A stretch of DNA of 64,000 nucleotides from Mesonia phycicola (GCF_900141885.1 NZ_FQYY01000002.1:1-64000); one strand, 5' to 3'; counted from the first letter of the stretch, positions 6,890 to 15,696 are shown. Notes: a model not told the origin generated them from the letters alone. Numbers and translations are program-made.

Positions 6890-6950
6890 AACGTGTTATA
6901 TCCATACAAATATAACGGTTTATATATACAAATCACCCGGATAACACAAC
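6889..6950. repeat. Terminal palindrome closing the array
   Basis: After the last cassette edge (TTTAGCTAAC, ending at 6892) no full repeat follows. Instead GTGTTATATCC (6893-6903) pairs with GGATAACAC (6939-6947) around a short AT-rich loop that contains ATAACGG. It may be a truncated repeat or the primary recombination site of the array. Confidence 0.4.
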
Positions 6951-6996
6951 TTTTTGGTTTTGGTTACCAGAATATAAATTCACTAAATTTATGACT

Positions 6997-7027
6997 GATC
7001 AGTAAAAATCTGCGAGTTTTACTGATC
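6997..7027 (-). terminator. Hairpin at the 3' end of the XRE gene
   Basis: GATCAGTAAAA (6997-7007) pairs perfectly with TTTTACTGATC (7017-7027). It overlaps the stop codon of the minus-strand regulator gene. A strong T-run after the stem is lacking, so termination is only likely. Confidence 0.45.
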
Positions 7028-7255
7028 TGATTTTATATCAAAATCTAATAATTCTTTAGGATTTACATTTAAAACTTTTGCAAACTTATATAGGGTTTTT
7101 AATGTCATATTAATTTTACCCTTTTCGTACTTACTTATTTCGGAGGTTTCCAAACCAGTATGAAAGCTTATATCACTCTGCTTTTGACCATTTAATTCTC
7201 TATAACTTTTTAATTTTTTACCAACTTGAAATAAAAACTGCTCTGAATCATCCAT
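7019..7255 (-). CDS. Small XRE-family transcriptional regulator
   Basis: I start at the ATG at 7253-7255 (MDDSEQFLFQVGKKL), which gives 78 residues and trims 35 poorly conserved codons of the longer frame. The helix-turn-helix of the Cro/C1 (XRE) type covers most of the protein: IGKK-like LKSYRELNGQKQSDISFHTG, then SEISKYEKGKINMTLKTLYK. Such proteins often control mobile elements, toxin-antitoxin or restriction loci. Here it faces a rightward promoter whose upstream region holds a 20-bp palindrome, so autoregulation and control of the facing RNA are likely. The gene is the border between the cassette array and the next region. Confidence 0.85.
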   Translation of the reverse strand: MDDSEQFLFQVGKKLKSYRELNGQKQSDISFHTGLETSEISKYEKGKINMTLKTLYKFAKVLNVNPKELLDFDIKSDQ

Positions 7256-7301
7256 TAATCCTGAATTTATAATACAATTTCTATTTATTTTCAAAAAATA
7301 T

Positions 7302-7321
7302 AATTGGGATATAACCCAATT
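7302..7321. promoter_or_regulatory. Palindromic operator candidate
   Basis: AATTGGGATATAACCCAATT has 7-bp arms (AATTGGG/CCCAATT) that pair perfectly around a 6-bp AT centre. It lies 47 bp upstream of the XRE start and just upstream of the rightward -7 box, a position suited to an XRE dimer controlling both directions. Confidence 0.55.
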
Positions 7322-7335
7322 GAATAAAATTTTCC

Positions 7336-7343
7336 TATATTTG
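7336..7343 (+). promoter_or_regulatory. Rightward -7 box (TAnnTTTG type)
   Basis: TATATTTG matches the Bacteroidota -7 consensus TAnnTTTG. Transcription would start near 7350 and enter the gene-free region 7350-7900. A TTG lies 13 bp upstream, closer than usual, and is covered by the palindrome. Confidence 0.5.
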
Positions 7344-7349
7344 TGTAGT

Positions 7350-7905
7350 AAAAACATCAATAGATGTAAATTAGCAATTCTTCAAATAGAAAAATATTAG
7401 AAGCTATTGCTTAGAATCTCGAACAGAAAACTGGTAATTTTTAGAACACGAGAGGATAAGTAATTAAGCTCACGACCTAGGCGTGGGTTTTTCACTTATT
7501 GTGTTCATGGCATACCAGTGCCGCTGTTCAATAAACTGAGACCTGCGCCTTTTTCTTTTTAATAAGAACAGGCCATAAGGGAGTTAGTAAAGCTAAATAA
7601 GTTACTACTTAATAGAGCTGAATTACAAGACCTGTGTTTATTGTTACAGTAATCATCTTTTAAAGACCAATAGTAAAACTTTATATGTAAGAGAAAGTCT
7701 GGGAAGCTTCCTAGATACTCCATAGATAAACCCATGGAATGTGCACGGTTTTTCTAACCAGAAATCAATCAAACCAAATTTACAAGGTTGCTACAATTTA
7801 ATCAATCGTAGTGATAATTATAGGTATGTGTAATAGCAAGAAAAGTACCTACGCCCAGGTCGGGTAAACCGTTTAAAACAAAAGCTTATGAGGTAAAATT
7901 AAATC
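7350..7905 (+). ncRNA. Candidate long structured RNA
   Basis: About 550 nt without a gene on either strand but with many nested complementary segments. GAACAC (7444-7449) pairs with GTGTTC (7501-7506), with ATAAGT/ACTTAT and CACG/CGTG nested inside. GGCA..TGCC and CTGTTC..GAACAG follow near 7510-7570. TCTGGGAAGCTTCCTAGA forms a hairpin near 7698-7715 and TCCAT..ATGGA lies just after it. CGGTTT near 7750 pairs with AAACCG near 7867, enclosing TAGGTA..TACCTA (about 7822-7852). The promoter at 7336 would drive it. Both ends are estimates. I could not match it to tmRNA, 6S, SRP, RNase P or intron RNA. Confidence 0.5.
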
Positions 7906-7908
7906 CAT

Positions 7909-7947
7909 AAAAAAGCCCTCTCTATACTTTGGCGAGACAGAGAAGGC
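7909..7947 (-). terminator. Hairpin with A/T tract before susC
   Basis: GCCCTCTCT (7915-7923) pairs with AGAGAAGGC (7939-7947), and six A on the left give a U-run for a minus-strand transcript. As a terminator it works for leftward transcription. On the plus strand it could be a leader hairpin of the susC transcript. Its true role is unclear. Confidence 0.4.
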
Positions 7948-7993
7948 GTGTATTAACTAAACTCAAATATTTAACTAATAACATTTCAAAAAT

Positions 7994-10972
7994 ATGAAAT
8001 TTTTATTCAGATCCTGCCTTAGACTAAGTATTTTCTTAGTTCTGAGCAGCTGGGCTATTCCATGCACGGGGCAACAGCAAATATCGGGTACCGTAACCAA
8101 TACCGATAATATGCCCATCCCCGGGGTAAATATTACCTTTAAAAATAAACCTGGTGGTACGACCACTAATTTTGATGGAGAATATGAGCTTAACGTACAA
8201 GCACAAGACAGCTTGGTGTTTGCTTATCTAGGCTATCAAACGCAAACGATTGCGGTCGCCAATCAATCCCAAATAAATATTACGTTACAAGAAGAAGAAA
8301 ATTCTTTAGGCGATCTGGTGATCAATGCCGGATATTATACCACCACCGATCGGGAACGCACGGGAAGCATCGAAAAAGTCTCTGCCGAAGAGATCGAGCT
8401 GCAACCGGTAGTAAATCCTTTACAAGCACTACAAGGTAGAATGCCGGGAGTAGAGGTGGTACAACAAAGTGGTGTCACAGGGCTGGCGGCCAGTATTCAA
8501 ATACGGGGGCAAAACAGCTTACGTAACAGTCCTGGGAATAACGGAAATCAGCCGCTTTTTATAGTCGATGGCGTACCTATAAATTCTAGTCCGGTTCGTA
8601 CGAGTGGCTTACTAACAAATGTGCCGGGACTCGATCCTTTGAATGTGCTCAATTTGGCGAATATAGAAAGTATCGAAGTGCTTAAAGATGCCGATGCTAC
8701 GGCCATCTATGGTTCGAGAGGGGCTAATGGCGTGGTATTGATAACGACCAAAAAGCCAAAAGGGCAACAGGGAAAATTACAAGTGAATGCTCGGCTTTAT
8801 GCTGGGTTTTCCCAAGCTTCTCATAAGATGGAATTACTAAATACTTCTCAATATTTACAAATGCGTCAACAGGCTTTCGCAAATGATGGCGAAGAGCCCA
8901 CCTTAGCAGGCGATCCCGATGTAACGCGTTGGGATCAAAATCGCTATACCGACTGGCAGGAGGTTTTATTTGGCAATACTGCAGAAGTTACCAATATGAA
9001 CCTTGCGCTTTCAGCGGGAGATGCTTATACCTCATTTATATTGGGGGGTGGTTATCATAAAGAAGGTTCGGTGTTTCCGGGAGATTTTGGCTATCAAAAA
9101 GCCACGGCTAATATCAATCTTACTCATCGATCTAAGGATAACAAGTTAAAGCTTAATTTCTCCACCAATTATGGGGTCGATCAGAATGATTTATTTAATG
9201 ATAGTTTTGTAGGCTTAGCCCTAACATTACCGCCTAATGCACCAGAATTATACGATAGCGATGGCAATTTAAATTGGGAAGAAAGTACGTGGAGTAACCC
9301 CTTGGCTAACCATTATAAAACTCAGCAAGTCAACTCAAATAATTTAATGTCAAATATGAATTTGAGTTACCGATTAGTAGAAGGTTTAGACTTAAAAACA
9401 AACTTAGGCTATGCGAGCTTAAATAGTGAAGAATTAATTAAAAATCCTATTCGTACGTACGACCCTCAATATTGGGCAAATGTACAGGCATCTTCCACCC
9501 ATTCTACGGTAAATCGATCTTCTTGGATCATCGAACCACAATTGGTATATGAAACGCAACGAGGTAATTTCAATTTAGAGGCTTTAGCAGGGCTTAGTTT
9601 TCAAAATACCCGTAGTAGTACATTAATTAGTGTAGGACAGGGCTATAGTCACGAAAGTTTAATTGGTAACCTTGCCGCCGCAGATCAGGTAAGGGTAAAT
9701 GTAAATGAAAATATTGATTATCGGTATATGGCTGCCTTCGGAAGGTTAGGCGTCAACTGGAAAGAGAAATACTTTTTGAATTTTACAGGTCGCCGTGATG
9801 GTTCTTCCCGGTTTGGTCGTGATAAGCGATTCGCAAATTTTGGAGCGATTGGTGGGGCTTGGCTATTTTCTGAAGAAACATTTTTTAAAGAGAAGGTGGA
9901 GTGGCTCAATTTCGGTAAGCTACGTGCAAGTTACGGTACTACAGGGAGTGATCAAATTCCGGATTATGGCTATTTAGATACGTATCAGCCTACAACAGGT
10001 CCGGGAGGGCTATACGCAACACAGCTCGTAAATCCTGATTACTCTTGGGAGGTCAATAAAAAGCTGGAAACAGCAGTAGAAGTAGGCTTATTAGAAAATC
10101 GTTTACAGGTAGGAGTAAGTTGGTATCGAAATCGATCTTCTAATCAATTAGTAGGTTATCCGTTACCTGCCACTACAGGGTTTGCAACCGTACAGGCTAA
10201 TTTACCGGCAGTTGTGGAGAATACAGGTTGGGAATTTAGCTTATCAACCACCAATATAAAAACTAAAAACTTTCAGTGGCAAAGTAATATCAACCTAACA
10301 ATTCCACAAAATAAGCTTATCGAATTTGACGGAATAGAAGAAACGGCCTACCAAAATATTTATCGGGTAGGAGAACCGCTCGACATTGCCATCTTATTTC
10401 AATATGAAGGAATAGATCCGGAAACTGGTTTTTATCAAATTAGAGATGTCAATGAAGATGGTAGCTATAATTATGATGATCGAATAGTGATTAAAAATTT
10501 AGGTAGAAAATATTATGCGGGTATCAATAATACGTTTACTTATAAAGGTGTTGCCCTTAGTTTTCTTTGGCAGTACGTGCAACAGGATAACTATACTTAC
10601 TTCGCGCAGTCGGGTACGCCGGGTTTCAATGTGAATCAACCTGTAGAAGTGCTTGATGCGTGGCAAGGTCCGGGAGATAATTCTTCTTTTCAGCAATATT
10701 CTCAAAACATTCCAGCATTTATGGCACATTATAATGCGATTAGAAGTGATCGCGCAGTAGATGATGCTTCATTTTTAAGATTAAAGACCCTATCCTTATC
10801 CTATAACCTTTCTCCAAAAGCGATAGAGAAAACTGGTTTGCAAGGTGTTCGCCTGTTTGCTCACGGGCAGAACCTATTGACCTTCACTAATTACTTAGGG
10901 CTTGATCCTGAAGGAGGTCTCGCCTTACCGCCTTTACGCAGTTTTACCTTTGGATTGGAAGTTAAATTTTAA
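7994..10972 (+). CDS. SusC/RagA-family TonB-dependent outer-membrane transporter
   Basis: This 992-residue protein has an N-terminal signal peptide (to about residue 26). A carboxypeptidase-like regulatory domain comes next (ISGTVTNTDNMPIPGVNITF, about 30-100), then the plug domain with the SusC hallmark SIEVLKDADATAIYGSRGA (about 224-242). A long beta-barrel ends in SFTFGLEVKF, with the terminal Phe needed for barrel insertion. SusC proteins import bulky nutrients, glycans or oligopeptides across the outer membrane with TonB energy. The partner lipoprotein SusD follows 10 bp later and an M16 peptidase follows that. The pair with a peptidase suggests peptide uptake as in RagAB, but the substrate is inferred. 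This gene is visibly richer in GC than the flanking chromosome. Confidence 0.95.
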   Translation: MKFLFRSCLRLSIFLVLSSWAIPCTGQQQISGTVTNTDNMPIPGVNITFKNKPGGTTTNFDGEYELNVQAQDSLVFAYLGYQTQTIAVANQSQINITLQEEENSLGDLVINAGYYTTTDRERTGSIEKVSAEEIELQPVVNPLQALQGRMPGVEVVQQSGVTGLAASIQIRGQNSLRNSPGNNGNQPLFIVDGVPINSSPVRTSGLLTNVPGLDPLNVLNLANIESIEVLKDADATAIYGSRGANGVVLITTKKPKGQQGKLQVNARLYAGFSQASHKMELLNTSQYLQMRQQAFANDGEEPTLAGDPDVTRWDQNRYTDWQEVLFGNTAEVTNMNLALSAGDAYTSFILGGGYHKEGSVFPGDFGYQKATANINLTHRSKDNKLKLNFSTNYGVDQNDLFNDSFVGLALTLPPNAPELYDSDGNLNWEESTWSNPLANHYKTQQVNSNNLMSNMNLSYRLVEGLDLKTNLGYASLNSEELIKNPIRTYDPQYWANVQASSTHSTVNRSSWIIEPQLVYETQRGNFNLEALAGLSFQNTRSSTLISVGQGYSHESLIGNLAAADQVRVNVNENIDYRYMAAFGRLGVNWKEKYFLNFTGRRDGSSRFGRDKRFANFGAIGGAWLFSEETFFKEKVEWLNFGKLRASYGTTGSDQIPDYGYLDTYQPTTGPGGLYATQLVNPDYSWEVNKKLETAVEVGLLENRLQVGVSWYRNRSSNQLVGYPLPATTGFATVQANLPAVVENTGWEFSLSTTNIKTKNFQWQSNINLTIPQNKLIEFDGIEETAYQNIYRVGEPLDIAILFQYEGIDPETGFYQIRDVNEDGSYNYDDRIVIKNLGRKYYAGINNTFTYKGVALSFLWQYVQQDNYTYFAQSGTPGFNVNQPVEVLDAWQGPGDNSSFQQYSQNIPAFMAHYNAIRSDRAVDDASFLRLKTLSLSYNLSPKAIEKTGLQGVRLFAHGQNLLTFTNYLGLDPEGGLALPPLRSFTFGLEVKF

Positions 10973-10982
10973 ACTTATAATT

Positions 10983-12383
10983 ATGAAATACATAACCAAA
11001 ATAAAATTTATTAGTATGATCATAGCAAGCTCCATAATGCTTAGCTGTGAAGAGTTCTTGGAAGTAGATGTACCCGATAATCGTATTATTAGCTCTACTG
11101 TATTTAACGATCAAGAGAGTGCAGAAAGCGCTGTACAAGGTTTATATAACGAACTTTCAACTGCTTATTTTGCTGCTGGTGGTCCTAATTCAGTATCAGT
11201 ATTAACGGGATTATCAGCCGATAATTTGATCACGACAGTGACCAGCCAGAACTTAAGAGAGTTTGAAGAAAATGAGCTTACAGTTCAAAATCCAAATAAC
11301 TATGAGGTTTGGAGTAGTGCTTATAATCTCATTTATCAAACAAATTCCGTGTTGGAAGGCTTGGCAAATGCTAGCTCCATAAATCAGCAAGAAATAGATA
11401 GAATGCGCGGAGAAGCCTTATTCTTACGTTCGTTTGTTTACTTTTATTTGGTCAATCTTTATGGGGAAGTTCCGTTGGTGTTAACTACAGACTATCGACA
11501 AAATTCTACGCTATCATCAGAAGAGGTACAAGTACTATATAACCAAATAGTGAACGATCTTGAAGAAGCCAAAGAACTTTTAGCTTCAATGCCTCAGAAT
11601 AAACTTAGAGCAACTAGCCTCACCGTCAACGCATTTCTTGCCAGGGTTTATTTATACTTAGAAAATTATCAAGCCGCAGAAATAGTGAGTACTGATGTGA
11701 TTTCAAATTCAGCTGTTACATTAGAAGCTAATCTCGATGATGTCTTTTTAATAAATAGTTCAGAAGCTATTTGGCAGATCTCTCCTGAAAGCACAGGTAC
11801 GGGAGCATTACATACGAGAGAGGGCAATTTTTTTATACTCGATGGCCCGCCAAATAGTCTAAATCCGGTAGGGCTTTCATCAGATTTTCTAGAGATTTAT
11901 ACAAATCAAGATAACCGATTGCAACAGTGGATAGCAAGTTTTAATGACGATACCGGAACTTATTTTTATCCTTTTAAGTATAAAGTGAAGTATGCTACTA
12001 CCGGAGAAATCACAGAATACACGATGGTATTAAGACTGGCAGAACAGTATTTGATTCGTGCAGAGGCTAGAGCCAATCAAGGTAATTCGTCGGGTGCTTT
12101 AACCGATCTAGATGTAATCAGAGAACGTGCTCAAATTCCTTCTATAATGAATACGAATCCCAATTTACCCGTACCGGCTATTCTAGATTCTATTGCTGTA
12201 GAACGTAGAAGAGAACTTTTTACCGAATGGGGGCATCGTTGGATGGATTTAAAAAGAACCGATCAGGCAAATGAAGTACTTGTCCCTATAAAGAGTTTAT
12301 GGGAATCCACAGATATTTTATACCCCATTGCCGAAGAAGAACTTATGAAAAATCCAAATCTGGAACAAAATCCAGGATACTAA
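10983..12383 (+). CDS. SusD/RagB-family nutrient-binding outer-membrane lipoprotein
   Basis: The start is the ATG at 10983, giving a lipoprotein signal MKYITKIKFISMIIASSIML followed by Ser and the lipid-modified Cys22. The longer open frame would overlap susC and lose this signal. The 466-residue protein has the SusD pattern: SEEFLEVDVPDN-like N-terminus, the helical RGEALFLRSFVYFYLVNLYGEVPL segment (quoted here only for its RGEALFLRSF core) and TPR-like helices. The C-terminus has WGHRWMDLKRT and LYPIAEEELMKNPNLEQNPGY ends typical of the family. It forms the lid over the SusC barrel and binds substrate at the cell surface. It is translated with susC and the M16 gene as one operon. Confidence 0.93.
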   Translation: MKYITKIKFISMIIASSIMLSCEEFLEVDVPDNRIISSTVFNDQESAESAVQGLYNELSTAYFAAGGPNSVSVLTGLSADNLITTVTSQNLREFEENELTVQNPNNYEVWSSAYNLIYQTNSVLEGLANASSINQQEIDRMRGEALFLRSFVYFYLVNLYGEVPLVLTTDYRQNSTLSSEEVQVLYNQIVNDLEEAKELLASMPQNKLRATSLTVNAFLARVYLYLENYQAAEIVSTDVISNSAVTLEANLDDVFLINSSEAIWQISPESTGTGALHTREGNFFILDGPPNSLNPVGLSSDFLEIYTNQDNRLQQWIASFNDDTGTYFYPFKYKVKYATTGEITEYTMVLRLAEQYLIRAEARANQGNSSGALTDLDVIRERAQIPSIMNTNPNLPVPAILDSIAVERRRELFTEWGHRWMDLKRTDQANEVLVPIKSLWESTDILYPIAEEELMKNPNLEQNPGY

Positions 12384-12394
12384 AAACTTAATAT

Positions 12395-15244
12395 ATGAAG
12401 TATTTCATCACGTATGTATTGCTTTTAAGTATCAACTTTTATAGCAATGCTTTCGATAAATCATACCCTAAAGATTCTTTAGTTCTAGATCCTTCTATTA
12501 CCTACGGAAAGTTGAACAACGGATTTCAGTATTATATCAAGCCCACGTCAAATGCTAAGCAAAATCTAGAAATAAGATTTCTGGTCAAAGCAGGATTTAA
12601 TCAGGAAGATGAAGATCAATACACACTATCTCACTTTATGGAGCATATTGCGCTAAAAGCGGGTAAAAATGTATCTACACGTTTATTGTATGGATCCAAA
12701 TTGGCTAACGATTTAAATATAGGAAGAGGAGCAATTACAGCATATACCGCTCGTGAATATACCGAATACGTCGTTAGAATCCCAAACACAGATAACGCAA
12801 AGAAATTTGCTTTTCAACTTTTAGATGATATTATGCAAGGTTTAGAATTTAAAGATGCCTATGTAGAATCTGAACGCAGTCCCTTTATGGATGAAAGTGA
12901 AGTAAGAGGAGGGGCAAGTTCTATAGCGGTAAAGAAATTTCTATTAGAATCTGAAGTGATTGGGTGCGGAGCGATGGCTCCGGTAGATTATCAAAACTAT
13001 ATAGAGCACTTTACAAAAGATAAACTCATTCGTTTTTATAAGGATTGGTACCGTCCAGATTTAATGGGAGTGATGATTACAGGTGGCATCCAGGATATAA
13101 ATTCTTTAGAAAATGAACTTAATGAATGGTTCGCTGAAATTCCTAATCCTGTCAATCCGAGGATTAGAAAAAGTTGTATAGGAACTACTAAGCAAGATAA
13201 AGGTCATTTTTATCAACAAGAAAGAGAAAGAAACTATAAAGATCAGTATGAAATTGATTTGTATTATGAACTTTACTTTCAATCCAAATCCTTAAAAAAT
13301 AATAACTCTGTGACAGGATTAGAAAACCGATTGAAAGAAGAAATAATTTCAAAAGTTTTACACGAAAGATTGAAACTTCTAAAAGAAACAGAAAATTGGC
13401 CTTTCGAGGCGATTGCGGCTTTCTCTGATGGTTCTTCTTTTTTAAATGTTCAGGTTAAAACTCAAGAAGGTAGTTCTCAGGAAGCAATACGTGGAACAAT
13501 GAATGCCTTGCAACAATTCAGAAAATATGGTGTATTGAAGGAAGAATTGATCAAGATTAAAAATAGAATCTTACCATTTTTTGAACAGCAAGATTCAAAA
13601 AGTTATTGGAATTCAGAAATTAGAAAACATTTTTTAAACCAAGAAGCCTTACCAGCCCGTAAAAAGGAATTCCTAAAGAATTACCTTGATCAATTAAGGG
13701 CTAAGGATATCAATGATTATCTAAGAGAAAATTATAATGCGATGCCGTCCCATATAGGTCTAATAGCTCCTAAAGCACATCCCACATTAGATTTGGAAGA
13801 AGATACTATTCGGTCTTGGATTAATGATGGCTTACGACAAGAAGTTGCTAATTTTAAAATTCCGGGTATTCCGAGCTCTCTTATAGATTCGAAAGTAGTA
13901 GAAAACCTGAAAGCACATCGCTTTACAAGCCTTCCGGTGAATATAACTAATGCTAAAAAATATAAGCTCGCTAACGGACTCCAATTAGTATTGAAGCCAT
14001 TAGCCAAAGATGATTATATGTCTATACCGAAAGGAGAGATAAGATTTCTTGGGATTAGACAAAAAGGAGCTTTTTGTTTCTTAGAAGAAGATTATTTTTC
14101 AGCAATAAATGCACCGCAAATAGTTTACGATGCAGGGGTAAGTAATATTGATCGAGCATCATTAAATAGGTACTTAAAATCAAAAGACCCTTACCTGTAT
14201 GCGATGCCATATATTCATAACCAAGAAACTGGAATTCAAGGTCAGGCAACAATGAAGACCTTAGAAACAGCTTTACAATTAGTTTATCTATATTTTACCG
14301 ATCCTAACAAAAATGACGCTGCATTTAAACGTTGGGAGAGAGCTAATCCTTCAGAAAATTTAGAGGATGTCAATCAAAAAGATTTTAGAACCCAGATTGA
14401 ATTAGCCTTAGGCCACAAAAATTTCTTACCTACAGGAAGCTTTAGAATGCAAGGAGTATCAAAAACTGATTTTGACCGGGCTTATGCGGTTTATCAGAGT
14501 TTATTTGGGAAAGCCTCAGAGTTTACCTTTATATTTTCTGGTGATTTTGATCAGCAGAAAGTATTAGAGCTTAGCAATAAATACTTAGGAAACCTCCCGA
14601 ATATCCAAGATCTGATTTGTAACAAGAATTTACATAAGAAAGATTTTTTTGATAATGACTTACAATCGGAAGTATGGGGGTCTCCAGATAAAATGAACAA
14701 TACATTGGTAAATGTATATTATCGAACAAAAATTACTTCAGAAACCGATGATTGGAAAGAAAAAATAAAATTAGAATTTTTAGCTAACTTGATGGATGTA
14801 AGCTTAATGAGAAGACTTCGCTTAGAATCAGAACAAGGTGGTCCTTATTCCATTCATACAATATATAACCATGATGCTAGCAATTTTTTTCACGAATTAG
14901 TCATCATTTATAGCTGTCAACCTGAAGATCAAGAAAGATTATCCAAAGAGATCGAAAGTAGTATAAAGATTATTCAGAGAGATTTATTTAGTGAGGATAT
15001 GTTTGAGACTACAAAACAAGAGTTCTTATCCCTACAAAGAGAGAATAATTATAATCGTTTACAGAAAATTGCCACTCACTTGCGAGAAAATAATACTTGG
15101 TATACACAAGATGAGCTTATAGCTTTTATAAAATCACTATCTCCAAATGATATTAAAGAAATAAGTCAAACCTATTTGAATGGAACTCCTAGAGTGTTTA
15201 AAATGAATCCTAAAAAAGATGAAAACCGACTAAATAATTATTGA
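12395..15244 (+). CDS. M16-family (pitrilysin-type) zinc metallopeptidase
   Basis: The 949-residue protein starts with a signal peptide (about 20 residues) and has two M16 halves. The first holds the inverted zinc motif H80-FM-E83-H84, with Glu158 or Glu160 in YVESERS as likely third ligand. The second half lacks the motif, as usual for the inactive lobe. M16 enzymes close like a clam shell around peptides and cut them. Export and position directly after susD suggest that it degrades peptides brought in through SusCD in the periplasm. It starts 12 bp after susD, so it is probably co-transcribed. A processing role for secreted small proteins is an alternative. Confidence 0.9.
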   Translation: MKYFITYVLLLSINFYSNAFDKSYPKDSLVLDPSITYGKLNNGFQYYIKPTSNAKQNLEIRFLVKAGFNQEDEDQYTLSHFMEHIALKAGKNVSTRLLYGSKLANDLNIGRGAITAYTAREYTEYVVRIPNTDNAKKFAFQLLDDIMQGLEFKDAYVESERSPFMDESEVRGGASSIAVKKFLLESEVIGCGAMAPVDYQNYIEHFTKDKLIRFYKDWYRPDLMGVMITGGIQDINSLENELNEWFAEIPNPVNPRIRKSCIGTTKQDKGHFYQQERERNYKDQYEIDLYYELYFQSKSLKNNNSVTGLENRLKEEIISKVLHERLKLLKETENWPFEAIAAFSDGSSFLNVQVKTQEGSSQEAIRGTMNALQQFRKYGVLKEELIKIKNRILPFFEQQDSKSYWNSEIRKHFLNQEALPARKKEFLKNYLDQLRAKDINDYLRENYNAMPSHIGLIAPKAHPTLDLEEDTIRSWINDGLRQEVANFKIPGIPSSLIDSKVVENLKAHRFTSLPVNITNAKKYKLANGLQLVLKPLAKDDYMSIPKGEIRFLGIRQKGAFCFLEEDYFSAINAPQIVYDAGVSNIDRASLNRYLKSKDPYLYAMPYIHNQETGIQGQATMKTLETALQLVYLYFTDPNKNDAAFKRWERANPSENLEDVNQKDFRTQIELALGHKNFLPTGSFRMQGVSKTDFDRAYAVYQSLFGKASEFTFIFSGDFDQQKVLELSNKYLGNLPNIQDLICNKNLHKKDFFDNDLQSEVWGSPDKMNNTLVNVYYRTKITSETDDWKEKIKLEFLANLMDVSLMRRLRLESEQGGPYSIHTIYNHDASNFFHELVIIYSCQPEDQERLSKEIESSIKIIQRDLFSEDMFETTKQEFLSLQRENNYNRLQKIATHLRENNTWYTQDELIAFIKSLSPNDIKEISQTYLNGTPRVFKMNPKKDENRLNNY

Positions 15245-15289
15245 TGTTTTAGCCAAGGATGACCTGACACAATTTTAGGTCTAAAATGA

Positions 15290-15318
15290 GAAAGTGGGAA
15301 TCTACAATTCCCACTTTC
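15290..15318. terminator. Bidirectional terminator hairpin
   Basis: GAAAGTGGGAAT pairs with ATTCCCACTTTC around a 5-nt loop. It lies between the converging M16 (+) and DUF6520 (-) genes. T-tracts are weak, but the stem is strong and the position is right for both. Confidence 0.65.
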
Positions 15319-15343
15319 AATTATTGAGATGGATTTATGACCA

Positions 15344-15610
15344 TTAAGGATTAAGAATAATAACTTCTCCTGATCCATTTAAAGGTTGAGATTTATCCAT
15401 CGTAGCATACACCTGATGTGTTTGAGGTTCTCCTGCAAACTGTACAAGGCATTCTTGATTACCTTGACAATCTACATTAACGGCTTGCCAATTCCCCGGT
15501 GTTCTTTCAACAAAACCGGAAATAGCGTTTTGACTTGCACTTACCGTAGTAAATGACATCCCGGTGGCAAAAATCAATGCCAATACGGGCAATAACATTT
15601 TAATTTTCAT
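15344..15610 (-). CDS. Small secreted DUF6520-family protein
   Basis: The 88-residue product has a signal peptide (MKIKMLLPVLALIFATGMSF, ending near VSAS) and a short mature part with two cysteines (VDCQGNQECLVQF). The fingerprint matches the DUF6520 family of Bacteroidota, whose function is unknown. The next gene upstream on this strand encodes a MauE/DoxX protein, a pairing I have the impression is common near SusCD loci. The two cysteines and the redox-type neighbour suggest disulfide handling, which is inference. Confidence 0.75.
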   Translation of the reverse strand: MKIKMLLPVLALIFATGMSFTTVSASQNAISGFVERTPGNWQAVNVDCQGNQECLVQFAGEPQTHQVYATMDKSQPLNGSGEVIILNP

Positions 15611-15696
15611 AATTTAAAAATTTTAATGGTTAAAAAATATGCTTACTCTTTTATACAGGTTTTCAGCTTTTTCCTGACTTTGCTGCGCAACAAAAA

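Larger units (their letters stand above)
377..6892. other. Cassette array with nine attC-like palindromic repeats
   Basis: Nine repeats of 124-129 bp alternate with nine cassettes of about 310-1050 bp. Each cassette begins with GTT plus a 7-nt variable tag and ends with the reverse complement of that tag plus AAC. Examples are GTTGTGCCCA...TGGGCACAAC around the Fic gene, GTTGGCTGTA...TACAGCCAAC around the DUF6602 gene and GTTGCCACCA...TGGTGGCAAC around the secreted protein. Tags match across a cassette and differ across a repeat, as in integrons, where both halves come from one circular cassette. All real genes are on the minus strand, one per cassette. The tags do not follow the GTTRRRY rule and no integrase is present, so 'integron-like' is an inference. 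Confidence 0.65.

Noticed and set aside
7695-7900. RNase P RNA, from GAGAAAGTCTGGG and GGGTAAACC
   Set aside because: The two words resemble conserved RNase P segments, but the order, spacing and the lack of the conserved 3' P4 strand do not fit.
7975-8166. Minus-strand open frame over the susC start
   Set aside because: It lies antisense to the signal peptide and regulatory domain of SusC and shows no domain of its own.
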